This document shows, piece after piece, positions 1 through 9,338 of a DNA stretch of 64,000 bases; positions within the stretch are counted from its first letter, which is position 1, and each line of letters opens with the position of its first letter. The notes beneath the pieces were generated by a model, which was not told the DNA's origin, ran no database searches, and saw nothing but the letters and a program-made list of their open reading frames with translations. The DNA is from Antrihabitans stalactiti (GTDB taxonomy: Bacteria; Actinomycetota; Actinomycetes; Mycobacteriales; Mycobacteriaceae). The translations under genes and the position numbers were made by a program. The stretch spans positions 186,001-250,000 of the forward strand of contig NZ_VCQU01000010.1 in NCBI RefSeq assembly GCF_012932915.1, given 5' to 3'.

Positions 1-796
1 TCAGGCGCTGACCGACAAGCGCGCGGGCGGCGGCGCGCAGACCTGGGTCGACCCTCGAAGCACGGGGGAACTCCCAGACCTGTACATCGCGATGGGCCAG
101 ACGGCGGAGAACGTCGCACAGGTCCTCGGCATGTCACGTCAGGAGCAGGACGAATTCGCTGTGCGAAGTCAGAACCTGGCGTGCCAACGCGTCGAGGAAG
201 GCTTCTGGGCCCGCGAGATCGTGCCGGTCACGCTGCCTGATGGAAGCGTCGTGTCCGCCGACGACGGCCCGCGGCCCGGCACCACCCTGGAGGGAGTCGG
301 CAAGCTGAAGCCGGCTTTCCGACCCGACGGCACGGTGACGGCGGCCAACGCGTGCCCGCTCAACGACGGTGCCGCCGCGCTGGTCGTCATGAGCGACACG
401 AAAGCCAAGGAGCTCGGGCTCACGCCGCTGGCGCGGATCGTCTCCACCGCGGTCACCGGCCTCTCGCCCGAGATCATGGGCCTCGGCCCGGTCGAGGCGA
501 TCCCCGCCGCACTGCGCAACGCAGGGATGGGCCTGGCCGACATCGACCTGTTCGAGATCAACGAGGCGTTCGCGGTCCAGGCGCTCGGATCCGCGCAGCA
601 GCTCGGTATCCCGCTGGACAAGCTCAACGTCAACGGCGGTGCGATCGCCGTCGGTCACCCGTTCGGGATGACCGGGGCCCGGATCGCGGCCACGCTCATC
701 AACTCGCTGCGATGGCACGACAAGCAGTTCGGCGTCGAGTCCATGTGTGTCGGCGGCGGTATGGGCATGGCCATGGTCATCGAGCGACTGAGCTGA
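1..796 (+). CDS. Acetyl-CoA acyltransferase (thiolase), C-terminal part
   Basis: The gene enters from the left edge and is open from base 2, so the N-terminal part with the nucleophilic Cys is outside the window. What remains is the second half of a degradative thiolase: NEAFAVQ, then GHPFGMTGAR carrying the catalytic His, then CVGGGMGMAM carrying the second catalytic Cys near the C-terminus. It aligns closely with the complete thiolase at 36402-37619. The expected reaction is CoA-dependent cleavage of a 3-oxoacyl-CoA, the last step of a beta-oxidation cycle in the cytosol. It is the first visible gene of an operon running to 6273. Family assignment is firm; chain-length specificity cannot be read. 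Confidence 0.93.
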   Translation, partial: QALTDKRAGGGAQTWVDPRSTGELPDLYIAMGQTAENVAQVLGMSRQEQDEFAVRSQNLACQRVEEGFWAREIVPVTLPDGSVVSADDGPRPGTTLEGVGKLKPAFRPDGTVTAANACPLNDGAAALVVMSDTKAKELGLTPLARIVSTAVTGLSPEIMGLGPVEAIPAALRNAGMGLADIDLFEINEAFAVQALGSAQQLGIPLDKLNVNGGAIAVGHPFGMTGARIAATLINSLRWHDKQFGVESMCVGGGMGMAMVIERLS

Positions 797-806
797 GAGG
801 ACAGAC

Positions 807-1565
807 ATGAGCAAGCGTTTCGAGGGCAAGACCGCGATCGTCACCGGAGCGAGCCGGGGTATCGGGCTCGCTATCGCCGAGCGGCTGGTTGCCGACGGTG
901 CCCGCGTCGTTATCACTGCGCGCAAGAAGGAGGCGTTGGACGACGCGGTCGCCCACCTCGGCGGTCCGGACGTGGCGCTCGCCGTCGCGGGCCGCGCCGA
1001 CGACGCCGATCACCAGGCCGACGTAGTTCGGCAGGCGATCGAGTCCTTCGGCAGCATCGACTTCCTGGTCAACAACACTGGGATCAACCCGGTGTACGGG
1101 CCGCTCGTCGACCTCGACTTGTCGGCTGCTCGCAAGATCGTCGAAGTGAACTGCATTGCCGCGGTTTCGTGGGTCCAGCAGGTGCACAAGGCCTGGATGA
1201 AGGAGCATGGCGGCGTAATCGTCAACGTCTCCTCGCTTTCCAGCATCCGTACGGCGCCGGGCATCGGGTTCTACGGCGCCAGCAAGGCGATGCTGAATTC
1301 GCTCACCGAGTTGATGGCGGTCGAGCTCGGCCCCGACATCCGGATCAACGGGGTCGCTCCGGCGGTGGTGAAGACACGGTTCGCCACCAAGCTGTACGAG
1401 GGCCGCGAGGACGAGGTCACCGCCGCATACCCTCTCGGGCGGCTCGGCGTGCCGGAGGACATCGGCGGCGTCGTCGCCTTCCTGCTTTCCGACGATGCTG
1501 CGTGGCTCACCGGGCAGACCGTCATCGTCGATGGCGGCGTCAGCCTCTCCGCCGCGGGGGAGTGA
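807..1565 (+). CDS. SDR family oxidoreductase
   Basis: A 252-residue classical short-chain dehydrogenase/reductase, normal length for the family. The Rossmann motif TGASRGIG lies at residues 13-20 and the catalytic YGASK at Tyr156/Lys160, with the Ser of NVSS just before. The usual NNAG is NNTG here. The C-terminus VIVDGG is typical. The start ATG has GAGAGG about 6 bases upstream and lies 10 bp after the thiolase stop. Likely role is NAD(P)-dependent oxidation or reduction of a hydroxy/keto-acyl-CoA inside the same pathway; the substrate is not deducible. The end overlaps the next gene's GTG start by 4 bp, so translational coupling is likely. Confidence 0.9.
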   Translation: MSKRFEGKTAIVTGASRGIGLAIAERLVADGARVVITARKKEALDDAVAHLGGPDVALAVAGRADDADHQADVVRQAIESFGSIDFLVNNTGINPVYGPLVDLDLSAARKIVEVNCIAAVSWVQQVHKAWMKEHGGVIVNVSSLSSIRTAPGIGFYGASKAMLNSLTELMAVELGPDIRINGVAPAVVKTRFATKLYEGREDEVTAAYPLGRLGVPEDIGGVVAFLLSDDAAWLTGQTVIVDGGVSLSAAGE

Positions 1566-2230
1566 ACCAAGTGCAAACGATCGATGCGGTGCTCTTCGAC
1601 TACGGCGGCGTACTTACTAGTCCGGTGAAGCACTCGATCGCCGCCTGGCTGGCCGCCGATGCGATCGAGCCCGAGTCGTTTTCGCGCACGTTGCGGGCGT
1701 GGCTGTCGCGCGACGTCGCGGACGGTACGCCGGTCCATCGGCTGGAGACCGGTGAGCTGACCATCCCTGACTTCGAAGCACTGCTTGCCGCCGAGCTGCG
1801 GACGGTCGACGGCCGCGCAGTGACGCCGGACGGGATGCTCCGCCGGCTGTTCGCCGGCATGCGCGCCGATTCGGCGATGTTCGAACTGGCCGAGGACCTG
1901 CGCGAAGCCGGTCTCGCGGTCGGCCTGCTCTCCAACAGCTGGGGTAATACCTACCCGCGCGCACAGATCGACGAACTGTTCGATCCGGTCGTGATCTCCG
2001 GCGAGGTGGGACTGCGCAAACCGCACGCCGCCATCTACGAACTGGCAGTCGACAAACTCGGCGTGCCCGCCGACCGGGTGCTGTTCATCGACGACGCCGA
2101 GCCCAACGTGCTCGGCGCGCGGGCAGTAGGCCTGCAGGCGCTGTTGCATCTCGACCATCCGTCGACCCGTGCCGCCGTGGCCGAGTTGGCGCCCCACCTC
2201 AAACCCCACCCCACAGGAGTCACCGCATGA
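1562..2230 (+). CDS. HAD-superfamily hydrolase
   Basis: A 222-residue haloacid-dehalogenase-like hydrolase. Visible motifs are FDYGGVLT (motif I, with Gly in place of the second Asp), LLSNSWG (motif II Ser), GLRKPH (motif III Lys) and FIDDAEPN (motif IV Asp pair). This resembles the phosphatase-like HAD domain at the N-terminus of human ACAD10. GTG at 1562 overlaps the SDR stop (GTGA); GTG at 1571 is an alternative start. The gene ends in ATGA with the next SDR. The loss of the motif I general-acid Asp makes efficient phosphatase activity uncertain. Its place beside an APH-type kinase and an acyl-CoA dehydrogenase suggests a shared phosphorylated or CoA-linked intermediate, which is inference. 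Confidence 0.85.
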   Translation: MNQVQTIDAVLFDYGGVLTSPVKHSIAAWLAADAIEPESFSRTLRAWLSRDVADGTPVHRLETGELTIPDFEALLAAELRTVDGRAVTPDGMLRRLFAGMRADSAMFELAEDLREAGLAVGLLSNSWGNTYPRAQIDELFDPVVISGEVGLRKPHAAIYELAVDKLGVPADRVLFIDDAEPNVLGARAVGLQALLHLDHPSTRAAVAELAPHLKPHPTGVTA

Positions 2231-2988
2231 CCGTCACAACGACCCGGACCTCCATCGTGACCGGAGCGGCACGCGGCATCGGCGCCGGCGTCGCGCAGCG
2301 CCTGGCCGCCGACGGTTTGGCCGTCGCCGTCCTCGACCTCGACGAGGTCGCCTGCAAGGCCGTCGTAGCGGAGATCGAGGCCGCGGGGGGCCGGGCACTC
2401 GCGGTCGGCGCCGACGTCGCCGACGAAGACGCGGTCCGCGCCGCGGTCGAGCGGGTTGCCGCCGAGCTTGGCGAGCCGACCGTGCTGGTCAACAACGCCG
2501 GCGTCATCCGCGACAACCTGCTCTTCAAGATGACCGCGACCGAGTGGGACACGGTGATGAACGTGCACCTGCGTGGTGCTTTCCTCATGACCCGTGCGGT
2601 GCAGGGCTACATGACCAAGGCGAACTGGGGTCGCATCGTGAACCTGTCGAGCACCTCCGCGCTCGGCAACCGCGGCCAGGCCAACTACGCCGCAGCCAAG
2701 GCCGGGATCCAGGGCTTCACCAAGACGGTGGCGGTCGAGCTCGGCAAGTACGGCGTGACCGCCAACGCCATCGCGCCCGGGTTCATCGAGACCGAGATGA
2801 CCATGGCCACCGCGCAGCGGATGGGCGTGTCGTTCGACGACTTCAAAGCCGTCGTGATCAAGGACATCCCGGTCGGGCGCGGCGGCCGACCGGCCGACGT
2901 CGCGCACGCTGTGTCGTTCTTCGCCAGCGAGGGCGCAGGCTTCGTGTCCGGTCAGGTGCTCTACCTCGCGGGAGGGCCGAAGGCATGA
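2227..2988 (+). CDS. SDR family oxidoreductase, FabG-like
   Basis: A 253-residue SDR with TGAARGIG at residues 12-19, VNNAGVIRDN, an active-site Ser in NLSSTS, and YAAAK at Tyr154/Lys158. The layout is that of 3-oxoacyl-ACP/CoA reductases of the FabG/HSD17B type. It overlaps the HAD gene start-to-stop (ATGA at 2227) and the MaoC gene in the same way at 2985. Next to a MaoC hydratase and a thiolase, the likely role is interconversion of 3-hydroxyacyl-CoA and 3-oxoacyl-CoA. The closest relative inside the window is the SDR at 35649-36380, which sits in the paralogous operon. Confidence 0.9.
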   Translation: MTVTTTRTSIVTGAARGIGAGVAQRLAADGLAVAVLDLDEVACKAVVAEIEAAGGRALAVGADVADEDAVRAAVERVAAELGEPTVLVNNAGVIRDNLLFKMTATEWDTVMNVHLRGAFLMTRAVQGYMTKANWGRIVNLSSTSALGNRGQANYAAAKAGIQGFTKTVAVELGKYGVTANAIAPGFIETEMTMATAQRMGVSFDDFKAVVIKDIPVGRGGRPADVAHAVSFFASEGAGFVSGQVLYLAGGPKA

Positions 2989-3437
2989 GGGTCTTCAACG
3001 GCATCGCCGAGCTTGAAGAGGCCGTCGGCACGCACCTCGGTCACTCCGAGTGGCACACGATCGACCAAGACCAGATCGACGCCTTCGCGGCGGCAACAGG
3101 TGACCGTCAGTGGATCCACGTAGACCCGGAGAAGGCGGCCGCGGGGCCGTTCGGATCGACCGTCGCGCACGGCTTTCTCACGCTGAGCCTGGTGCCGATG
3201 CTCACCTGGCAGGTTTACACGATCGAGGGCGTCACGATGGCCGTGAACTACGGCGCAGACAAGCTCCGCTTTCCCGCACCGGTGCCGGTCGGGTCGCGCG
3301 TCCGAGCGGGCGTGGACCTGACTTCGGTCACGCCGAACACGGCCGGCTACCAAGTCGGCCTCCGGGTGACGATCGAGCGCGACGGCGGCGACAAGCCGGC
3401 CTGCGTCGTCGACATGCTCGCGGTCGTGGTGCCGTGA
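2985..3437 (+). CDS. MaoC-like (R)-specific enoyl-CoA hydratase
   Basis: A 150-residue hot-dog-fold protein of the single-domain MaoC/PhaJ type. The hydratase dyad is visible as Asp40 and His45 in DRQWIHVD, followed by the typical AHGFLTLSL. Expected reaction: hydration of a trans-2-enoyl-CoA, or the reverse dehydration. ATG at 2985 overlaps the preceding SDR stop by 4 bp and has a purine-rich leader. A longer upstream reading exists in the same frame but would overlap the whole SDR gene, so it is not used. The pairing with a FabG-type SDR is common in beta-oxidation-like modules. Confidence 0.9.
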   Translation: MRVFNGIAELEEAVGTHLGHSEWHTIDQDQIDAFAAATGDRQWIHVDPEKAAAGPFGSTVAHGFLTLSLVPMLTWQVYTIEGVTMAVNYGADKLRFPAPVPVGSRVRAGVDLTSVTPNTAGYQVGLRVTIERDGGDKPACVVDMLAVVVP

Positions 3438-4459
3438 TGACGACCGGAGAAGCGACCCCGGGCCTCGACCTGGACCTCGACGTGCTCGGCCGGTGGTTCG
3501 CCGCCCATATCCCTGGGGCGGGCGACGAAATACGTGCGACCCTGATCGCGGGCGGGAGGTCCAACCTGACGTATGTCGTGACCGACGGCTCGCACGAGTG
3601 GATCGTCCGGCGGCCGCCGCTCGGTCATGTGCTCGCGACCGCCCACGACATGGCCCGCGAGCACCGTGTCATGTCGGCGCTTCAAAGCACTGGGGTGCCG
3701 GTCCCGCGGACCTTCGCCATGTGCACCGATTCCGCGGTGCTGGGCGCGGACTTCTACGTCATGGAGCGGTGCGCCGGTACGCCGTATCGGACCGCGGCCG
3801 AGCTCGAACTGCTCGGCCCCGAGCGGACCCGCACGATCTCCGAACGCCTCGTGGATACGCTCGCCGTACTGCACGCGGTCGAGCCGACGTCGGTCGGTCT
3901 CGGGGACTTCGGCCGCCCGCAGGGGTTCCTCGGTCGCCAGGTCGGACGCTGGAAGAAGCAGCTCGACGCGTCGCACACCAGGGATCTGCCCGCCGCCGAC
4001 GAGCTCCACCGAAAGCTTGCGCAGTCGGTGCCGGCCGAGTCTGCCGCCGGCATCGTGCACGGAGACTTCCGGCTCGACAACGTCTTGATCGACGACGCCG
4101 ACCAGGTGACCGCCGTCCTGGACTGGGAGATGGCTACCCTCGGCGACCCGCTGACCGACCTCGCGCTGATGCTCGTCTACTTCCGTCTCGATGCAGATGA
4201 GGGCAGCAACGTGGCGACTGCGCCCGGCTTCCTCGACGAGCGCGCAGTCATCGAGCGGTACTCGCGCGGCAGCGACCGTGACCTTTCCGGTTTCGGCTTC
4301 TACCTCGGCCTTGCGGCGTTCAAGCTCGCCGCGATCCTCGAGGGCATCCACTACCGCTATCTGCACGGCCAGACCGTCGGCGACGGCTTCGACCGGATCG
4401 GCGAGACGGTCCACCCGCTGCTGGACGCGGGCCTGACCGCAGTGAAGGAGTACGACTGA
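3437..4459 (+). CDS. APH-family kinase (ACAD10/11 kinase-like)
   Basis: A 340-residue aminoglycoside-phosphotransferase-fold protein. The catalytic loop HGDFRLDN has His208 and Asp210, and the metal-binding LDWEMATLGDP has Asp229. The N-terminal lobe carries GGRSNLTY and EHRVMSAL. This is the subgroup found fused to acyl-CoA dehydrogenases in ACAD10/ACAD11 and standing alone as LvaA and mycobacterial FadE36. LvaA phosphorylates 4-hydroxyacyl-CoA at the hydroxyl group so that a partner dehydrogenase-fold enzyme can eliminate phosphate. ATG 3437 overlaps the MaoC stop by one base; GTG 3434 is also possible. The stop shares one base with the next ATG. A drug-resistance role is unlikely in this context. 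Confidence 0.87.
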   Translation: MTTGEATPGLDLDLDVLGRWFAAHIPGAGDEIRATLIAGGRSNLTYVVTDGSHEWIVRRPPLGHVLATAHDMAREHRVMSALQSTGVPVPRTFAMCTDSAVLGADFYVMERCAGTPYRTAAELELLGPERTRTISERLVDTLAVLHAVEPTSVGLGDFGRPQGFLGRQVGRWKKQLDASHTRDLPAADELHRKLAQSVPAESAAGIVHGDFRLDNVLIDDADQVTAVLDWEMATLGDPLTDLALMLVYFRLDADEGSNVATAPGFLDERAVIERYSRGSDRDLSGFGFYLGLAAFKLAAILEGIHYRYLHGQTVGDGFDRIGETVHPLLDAGLTAVKEYD

Positions 4460-6273
4460 TGGCCGCCGACGCATTACTACTGTCGCGACGCGACCTCGAG
4501 TTCCTGCTGTACGAATGGCTCGACATCGAGACACTAACCACCCGTGGACGTTTCAAGGAACATTCACGCGACACCTTCGACGCGGTACTCGCCCTGAGCG
4601 CCGACATCGCCACGAAGCATTTCGCCCCTCACAACAAAACCGCGGACGCAACCGAGCCCACGGTAGGCCCTGACGGGAAGGTCATCACCATCCCGGAAAC
4701 CAAGAAGGCCCTGGAGGTGTTCGCGCGGGCCGGACTGTTTGCCGGTTCATTCGACGAAGACCTCGGCGGAATGCAGCTCCCGACGTCGGTCATGCGCGCG
4801 TCGATCGCCTGGTTCCAAGCAGCGAACGCCGGAACCACCGGGTACCCCTTCTTGACAGTCGCGAACGCGAATCTGCTGGTAGCGCACGCCAGCCAGGAGC
4901 AGATCGACGCGTTCGTCCGCCCCATGCTCGAGGGACGCTTCTTCGGCACCATGTGCCTTTCGGAACCGCAGGCCGGATCGTCCCTCGCCGATATCAGCAC
5001 AAAGGCCATCGAGCAAGAGGACGGAAGCTACCGGTTGAGCGGGACGAAGATGTGGATTTCGGGCGGAGACCATGAGATCAGCGACAACATCGTGCACCTC
5101 GTTTTGGCCAAAATCCCTGGCGGACCCTCCGGTGTCAAGGGCATTTCACTCTTCATTGTGCCCAAGTACCTTCTCGACGATGCAGGCAATCCGGACGAAC
5201 GCAACGATGTGGCACTGGTCGGACTCAACCACAAGATGGGCAATCGCGGCATCACGAACGCCCTGCTGAATTTCGGTGACGGCAGCTTCATGCCCGGCGG
5301 CCGCGCCGGTGCCGTCGGATACCTCGTCGGACTGCCGCACCGTGGGTTGTCGTACATGTTCCACATGATGAACGAGGCCCGTATCGGTGTCGGATTTCTG
5401 GCCACCGCGCTCGGCTACGCCGGCTTCCTGCAATCAGTGGAGTATGCGCAAACCCGCACCCAGGGACGAAGCCAAGCTGCGACCGGTCGCACCGACAAAC
5501 AGATTCCGATCATCGACCACGCCGACGTCAAACGGATGTTGCTCGCCCAAAAATCCTATGTCGAAGGCGCTTTGGCACTCGGGCTGTACTGCTCGAAACT
5601 TGTCGACGAGCACGACACTGCCGAGGACCCGCAGATTCGGGACTATAAGACCCTGCTGCTCGACGTCCTCACCCCCATTGCGAAGAGCTGGCCGTCGCAG
5701 TGGTGCCTGCGAGCGAACGACCTCGCCATCCAAGTCCTCGGTGGCTACGGATACACCCGGGACTACGACGTCGAACAGTTCTATCGGGACAACCGGCTCA
5801 ACCCGATCCACGAGGGCACACACGGCATCCAAGGTCTCGACCTGCTCGGACGCAAGATGTCCATGCAGGATGGCGCCGGTCTTGAGGCGCTCGTCTCGAC
5901 GATTCAGTCCACTGTCGACCGAGCGCGGCACACCGGTGGTGAAGCATCGGAACTGGCCAAGCGTCTCGACGAGGCCACCGAGCAGGTTCGGGATGTCACC
6001 AGATCGCTGGTCCAGGCCCCGGATCGGGCGGAGGCACTCGCGAATTCCTCGATCTATCTCGAAGCGGTGGGCCATGTTGTCCTCGCGTGGATCTGGCTCG
6101 AGCAATTCCTAGTGGCAGCACAGAAGGAGGGCGATTTCTACGCCGGAAAGCGCCAAGCTGCCCGCTACTTCTTCCGGTACGAGCTACCCGCGACGGTGCC
6201 GCAGTTCGCCCTCCTGGCAACTCGAGATCGAACGACGCTCGATATGAATCCGGCCTGGTTCCATGTCACGTAA
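4459..6273 (+). CDS. Acyl-CoA dehydrogenase, long (about 600 aa) form
   Basis: A 604-residue FAD enzyme of the long bacterial type (FadE5/PA0508-like), with an extra C-terminal helical domain beyond the 400-residue ACAD core. Visible features are MCLSEPQAGSSLAD and KMWISGGDH (flavin and substrate loops), NEARIGVG, and the catalytic base Glu452 in NPIHEGTHGIQ. The reaction is alpha,beta-dehydrogenation of an acyl-CoA with electrons passed to ETF. The start ATG overlaps the kinase stop by one base. It is the last gene of the operon; 63 bp separate it from pntA. It is a clear paralog of the protein at 33820-35616. Long-form ACADs often act on long-chain CoAs, but no specificity can be read directly. 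Confidence 0.92.
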   Translation: MAADALLLSRRDLEFLLYEWLDIETLTTRGRFKEHSRDTFDAVLALSADIATKHFAPHNKTADATEPTVGPDGKVITIPETKKALEVFARAGLFAGSFDEDLGGMQLPTSVMRASIAWFQAANAGTTGYPFLTVANANLLVAHASQEQIDAFVRPMLEGRFFGTMCLSEPQAGSSLADISTKAIEQEDGSYRLSGTKMWISGGDHEISDNIVHLVLAKIPGGPSGVKGISLFIVPKYLLDDAGNPDERNDVALVGLNHKMGNRGITNALLNFGDGSFMPGGRAGAVGYLVGLPHRGLSYMFHMMNEARIGVGFLATALGYAGFLQSVEYAQTRTQGRSQAATGRTDKQIPIIDHADVKRMLLAQKSYVEGALALGLYCSKLVDEHDTAEDPQIRDYKTLLLDVLTPIAKSWPSQWCLRANDLAIQVLGGYGYTRDYDVEQFYRDNRLNPIHEGTHGIQGLDLLGRKMSMQDGAGLEALVSTIQSTVDRARHTGGEASELAKRLDEATEQVRDVTRSLVQAPDRAEALANSSIYLEAVGHVVLAWIWLEQFLVAAQKEGDFYAGKRQAARYFFRYELPATVPQFALLATRDRTTLDMNPAWFHVT

Positions 6274-6336
6274 AGCCAACGTCGACGCAATGCGTTCCCC
6301 GCTGGACGGAACCCTCGAGCTCAAGGTGGAGGCGCA

Positions 6337-7857
6337 GTGATCGTCGGCGTGCTCCAGGAAGCGCGTGCGGGCGAGACGCGGGTGGCGGCGACGCCGACGA
6401 CCGTCGCCGCGCTGCAGAAGCTCGGCTACGAAGTGGTGATCCAGTCCGGTGCCGGCGAGCCGGCCGGCTTTACCGACGACGCGTACGCCGGTTCGGGCGC
6501 CGAGCTGGGCGACGCGCTGGCGGCGGACATCGTCATCGGCGTGAACGCGCCGACTCTCGCCCAGCGTGACCGCCTGAAGCCGGGTGCCACGCTGATCGCG
6601 ATGCTCAACCCGCGGCTGGATGCGGAGATCGTCGCGGACCTGTCGCAGCGCCCGATCACGGCGCTGTCGATGGACGCCGTGCCGCGGATCTCACGCGCAC
6701 AGTCGATGGACGTGCTGTCCTCCATGGCAAACGTCGCCGGATACCGCGCCGTCGTGGAGGCCGCCCACGAGTTCGGCCGGATGTTCACCGGCCAGGTCAC
6801 CGCGGCCGGCAAGATCCCGCCCGCGCGCGTCTTCGTCGTCGGTGCCGGCGTCGCCGGACTCGCCGCAATCGGTGCCGCCTCCGCCATGGGCGCGATCGTG
6901 CGTGCTTTCGACGTACGCCCCGAAGTCGCCGAGCAAGTCGCGTCGATGGGCGCGGAGTTCGTGAAGGTCGACTTCGACGCCGAGGTCAGCTCCGACGGTT
7001 ACGCCAAGGAAATGACTTCCGAGCAGGAGGTCGCCACCGCGGCGCTGTACGACGCCGAGGCGCGTGCGGCCGACATCGTCATCACCACAGCGCTCATCCC
7101 GGGTCGTCCGGCTCCGAAGCTGATCACCGAGGAGACCATTGCCGCAATGAGCAACGGCTCGGTGATTGTCGACATGGCAGCGGCCAACGGCGGCAACGCC
7201 GCATTGACACGGACCGGCGAGCGCGTTGTCACCGACAACGGTGTACGAATCCTCGGCTACACGGATCTAGCAGGCCGACTCGCCGCCCAGGCGTCGCAGT
7301 TGTACGGCACCAACATCGTCAACCTGCTCAAGCTGCTCACGCCGGACAGGAACGGCGAGCTCGTTCTCGACTTCGAGGATGTCGTGCAGCGCGGCATCAC
7401 CGTTGTGCGAGACGGTGAGTCGACCTGGCCACCGCCGCCCGTGCAGGTCTCGGCCGTACCGCAGGCATCGGCCGCGACGACCGGCCCTGCCGCCGAGCCG
7501 AAGGCGCCGATGAGCCCGGGTAAGCGGCTCGGTGTGGTCTCTGCAGCGGCTGCGGTTCTGTTTCTGCTGGTCGGCCTCGCACCGGGGCAGCTCCAGCTGA
7601 ATCTGACTGTGTTCGCGCTGGCGATCGTGATCGGGTACTACGTGATCGGGCACGTGCACCACGCGTTGCACACCCCGCTCATGTCGGTGACCAATGCGAT
7701 CTCCGGGATCATCGTCGTCGGCGCTCTGCTGCAGATCGGCAGCGGAGGCACCGTAGTCACGATCATCTCGTTCGTGGCAGTGCTGCTGGCCAGCATCAAC
7801 ATCTTCGGCGGGTTCGCGGTCACGCGGCGCATGCTCGCCATGTTCACCAGGAGCTGA
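6337..7857 (+). CDS. pntA: NAD(P) transhydrogenase subunit alpha
   Basis: A 506-residue PntA with both the soluble NAD(H)-binding domain I (residues about 1-375) and the membrane segment (about 395-505) in one chain, as in E. coli PntA. Signatures include [18 protein letters not shown] at the N-terminus, the nucleotide site [15 protein letters not shown], and a Pro/Ala-rich linker before the hydrophobic helices. It works with PntB to drive NADH + NADP+ to NAD+ + NADPH using the proton gradient. Start is GTG 6337 with GGTGGAGG 6-13 bases upstream. The NADPH supply could serve the reductive and oxygenase steps coded nearby. Confidence 0.95.
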   Translation: MIVGVLQEARAGETRVAATPTTVAALQKLGYEVVIQSGAGEPAGFTDDAYAGSGAELGDALAADIVIGVNAPTLAQRDRLKPGATLIAMLNPRLDAEIVADLSQRPITALSMDAVPRISRAQSMDVLSSMANVAGYRAVVEAAHEFGRMFTGQVTAAGKIPPARVFVVGAGVAGLAAIGAASAMGAIVRAFDVRPEVAEQVASMGAEFVKVDFDAEVSSDGYAKEMTSEQEVATAALYDAEARAADIVITTALIPGRPAPKLITEETIAAMSNGSVIVDMAAANGGNAALTRTGERVVTDNGVRILGYTDLAGRLAAQASQLYGTNIVNLLKLLTPDRNGELVLDFEDVVQRGITVVRDGESTWPPPPVQVSAVPQASAATTGPAAEPKAPMSPGKRLGVVSAAAAVLFLLVGLAPGQLQLNLTVFALAIVIGYYVIGHVHHALHTPLMSVTNAISGIIVVGALLQIGSGGTVVTIISFVAVLLASINIFGGFAVTRRMLAMFTRS

Positions 7858-7864
7858 CCGGCAC

Positions 7865-9280
7865 ATGAATACAACTTCTGTATCGGTTGCGGCCTATCTC
7901 GTGGCAGCGCTGCTCTTCGTGCTTACACTCGCGGGGCTCTCTCGCCACGAGTCCGCCAAACTTGGCAACTACTTCGGCATCCTCGGAATGACCGTCGCGC
8001 TGGTCGCGACCAGCGCGTTGGCCTTCGATGGCGGTGTCGACAGCCTCGGAACTGTTCTGCTGGTGGTTGCAGTGATCCTCGGCGCCGCAATCGGCATCAC
8101 CCTGTCCCGCCGTGTCGAGATGACGGGCATGCCCGAACTGATCGCCTTGCTGCACAGTTTCGTCGGTCTGGCCGCCGTGCTCGTCGGCTGGAACGGCTTC
8201 CTGCACGTCGAGAACAATGCTCACGGCCACGAGGCGGCTGTGCTCGAGGCGGGCGGCCTGCTCGGCATCCACAGTGCCGAGATCTTCATCGGCGTGTTTA
8301 TCGGCGCGGTCACCTTCACAGGCTCGATCGTCGCCAATCTCAAGCTCTCGGCGAAGATGAAGTCCGCCCCGCTGGTGTTGCCGGGCAAGAACGTGATCAA
8401 CGTCGGCACTCTGGTTGCCTTCGCGGCCCTGACCGTGTGGTTTGTCGTCGAGCCGCAGCTGTGGTTGTTGATCGTCGTCACCATCGTCGCGCTCGCTCTC
8501 GGCTGGCACCTCGTGGCATCCATCGGTGGCGGCGACATGCCGGTCGTCGTCTCCATGCTCAACAGCTACTCGGGCTGGGCCGCGGCGGCTTCCGGGTTCC
8601 TGCTCAACAACAACCTGCTGATCATCGTCGGCGCACTGGTCGGCTCTTCCGGTGCCTACCTGTCCTACATCATGTGCAAGGCGATGAACCGCTCCTTCAT
8701 ATCCGTCATCGCCGGCGGTTTCGGCGCGGTCGGACCGTCGTTGGACGTCGATTACGGTGAGCACCGCGAGATTCAGGCCGATGCGGTGGCGGAATTGCTC
8801 TCCGACGCGCAGTCGATTGTCATCACGCCCGGCTACGGCATGGCGGTCGCTCAGGCTCAATACGCGGTTGCTGATCTGACTACCAAGCTGCGGGCCAAGG
8901 GTATCGACGTCCGCTTCGGCATCCATCCGGTCGCCGGGCGGCTTCCCGGCCACATGAACGTTCTGCTTGCAGAGGCCAAAGTGCCCTACGACATCGTGCT
9001 GGAGATGGACGAAATCAACGACGACCTGCCGAGCACCGACGTCGTTCTTGTGATCGGTGCCAACGACACGGTTAACCCGGCCGCGGCCGAGGACCCTAGT
9101 TCCCCGATTGCCGGAATGCCGGTGCTCGAGGTGTGGAATGCCAAGGACGTCATCGTGTTCAAGCGTTCGATGGCCACCGGTTATGCCGGAGTACAGAACC
9201 CATTGTTCTTCCGGGACAACAGCCAGATGCTGTTCGGCGATGCGAAGCAACGAGTCGACGACATCCTCGCCGTCTTGTGA
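7865..9280 (+). CDS. pntB: NAD(P) transhydrogenase subunit beta
   Basis: A 471-residue PntB. The first 270 or so residues hold many hydrophobic helices (membrane domain II). The C-terminal NADP(H)-binding domain III shows [42 protein letters not shown] and [16 protein letters not shown], all hallmarks of PntB. It starts 7 bp after pntA, so the two are co-transcribed. It completes the proton-translocating transhydrogenase in the cytoplasmic membrane. Confidence 0.96.
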   Translation: MNTTSVSVAAYLVAALLFVLTLAGLSRHESAKLGNYFGILGMTVALVATSALAFDGGVDSLGTVLLVVAVILGAAIGITLSRRVEMTGMPELIALLHSFVGLAAVLVGWNGFLHVENNAHGHEAAVLEAGGLLGIHSAEIFIGVFIGAVTFTGSIVANLKLSAKMKSAPLVLPGKNVINVGTLVAFAALTVWFVVEPQLWLLIVVTIVALALGWHLVASIGGGDMPVVVSMLNSYSGWAAAASGFLLNNNLLIIVGALVGSSGAYLSYIMCKAMNRSFISVIAGGFGAVGPSLDVDYGEHREIQADAVAELLSDAQSIVITPGYGMAVAQAQYAVADLTTKLRAKGIDVRFGIHPVAGRLPGHMNVLLAEAKVPYDIVLEMDEINDDLPSTDVVLVIGANDTVNPAAAEDPSSPIAGMPVLEVWNAKDVIVFKRSMATGYAGVQNPLFFRDNSQMLFGDAKQRVDDILAVL

Positions 9281-9338
9281 CCATTTTGTCGACGCGTTCT
9301 ACTCATCGTGAACTTTGCACAGCTCGGATTGGAAAATA

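Noticed and set aside
2169-2984. 5' extension of the MaoC frame across the preceding SDR
   Set aside because: The extension is Arg-rich shadow sequence; the hot-dog domain begins at ATG 2985, which overlaps the SDR stop in the usual ATGA manner.
3437-4459. Aminoglycoside resistance gene
   Set aside because: The APH fold is real, but the operon context and sequence type match ACAD10/11-LvaA kinases.
3347-4534. 395-codon minus-strand frame opposite the APH kinase
   Set aside because: Shadow of a well-supported gene; no homology pattern.
7844-9250. 468-codon minus-strand frame opposite pntB
   Set aside because: Rich in His/Asp/Gln without any motif; a codon-bias shadow of pntB.
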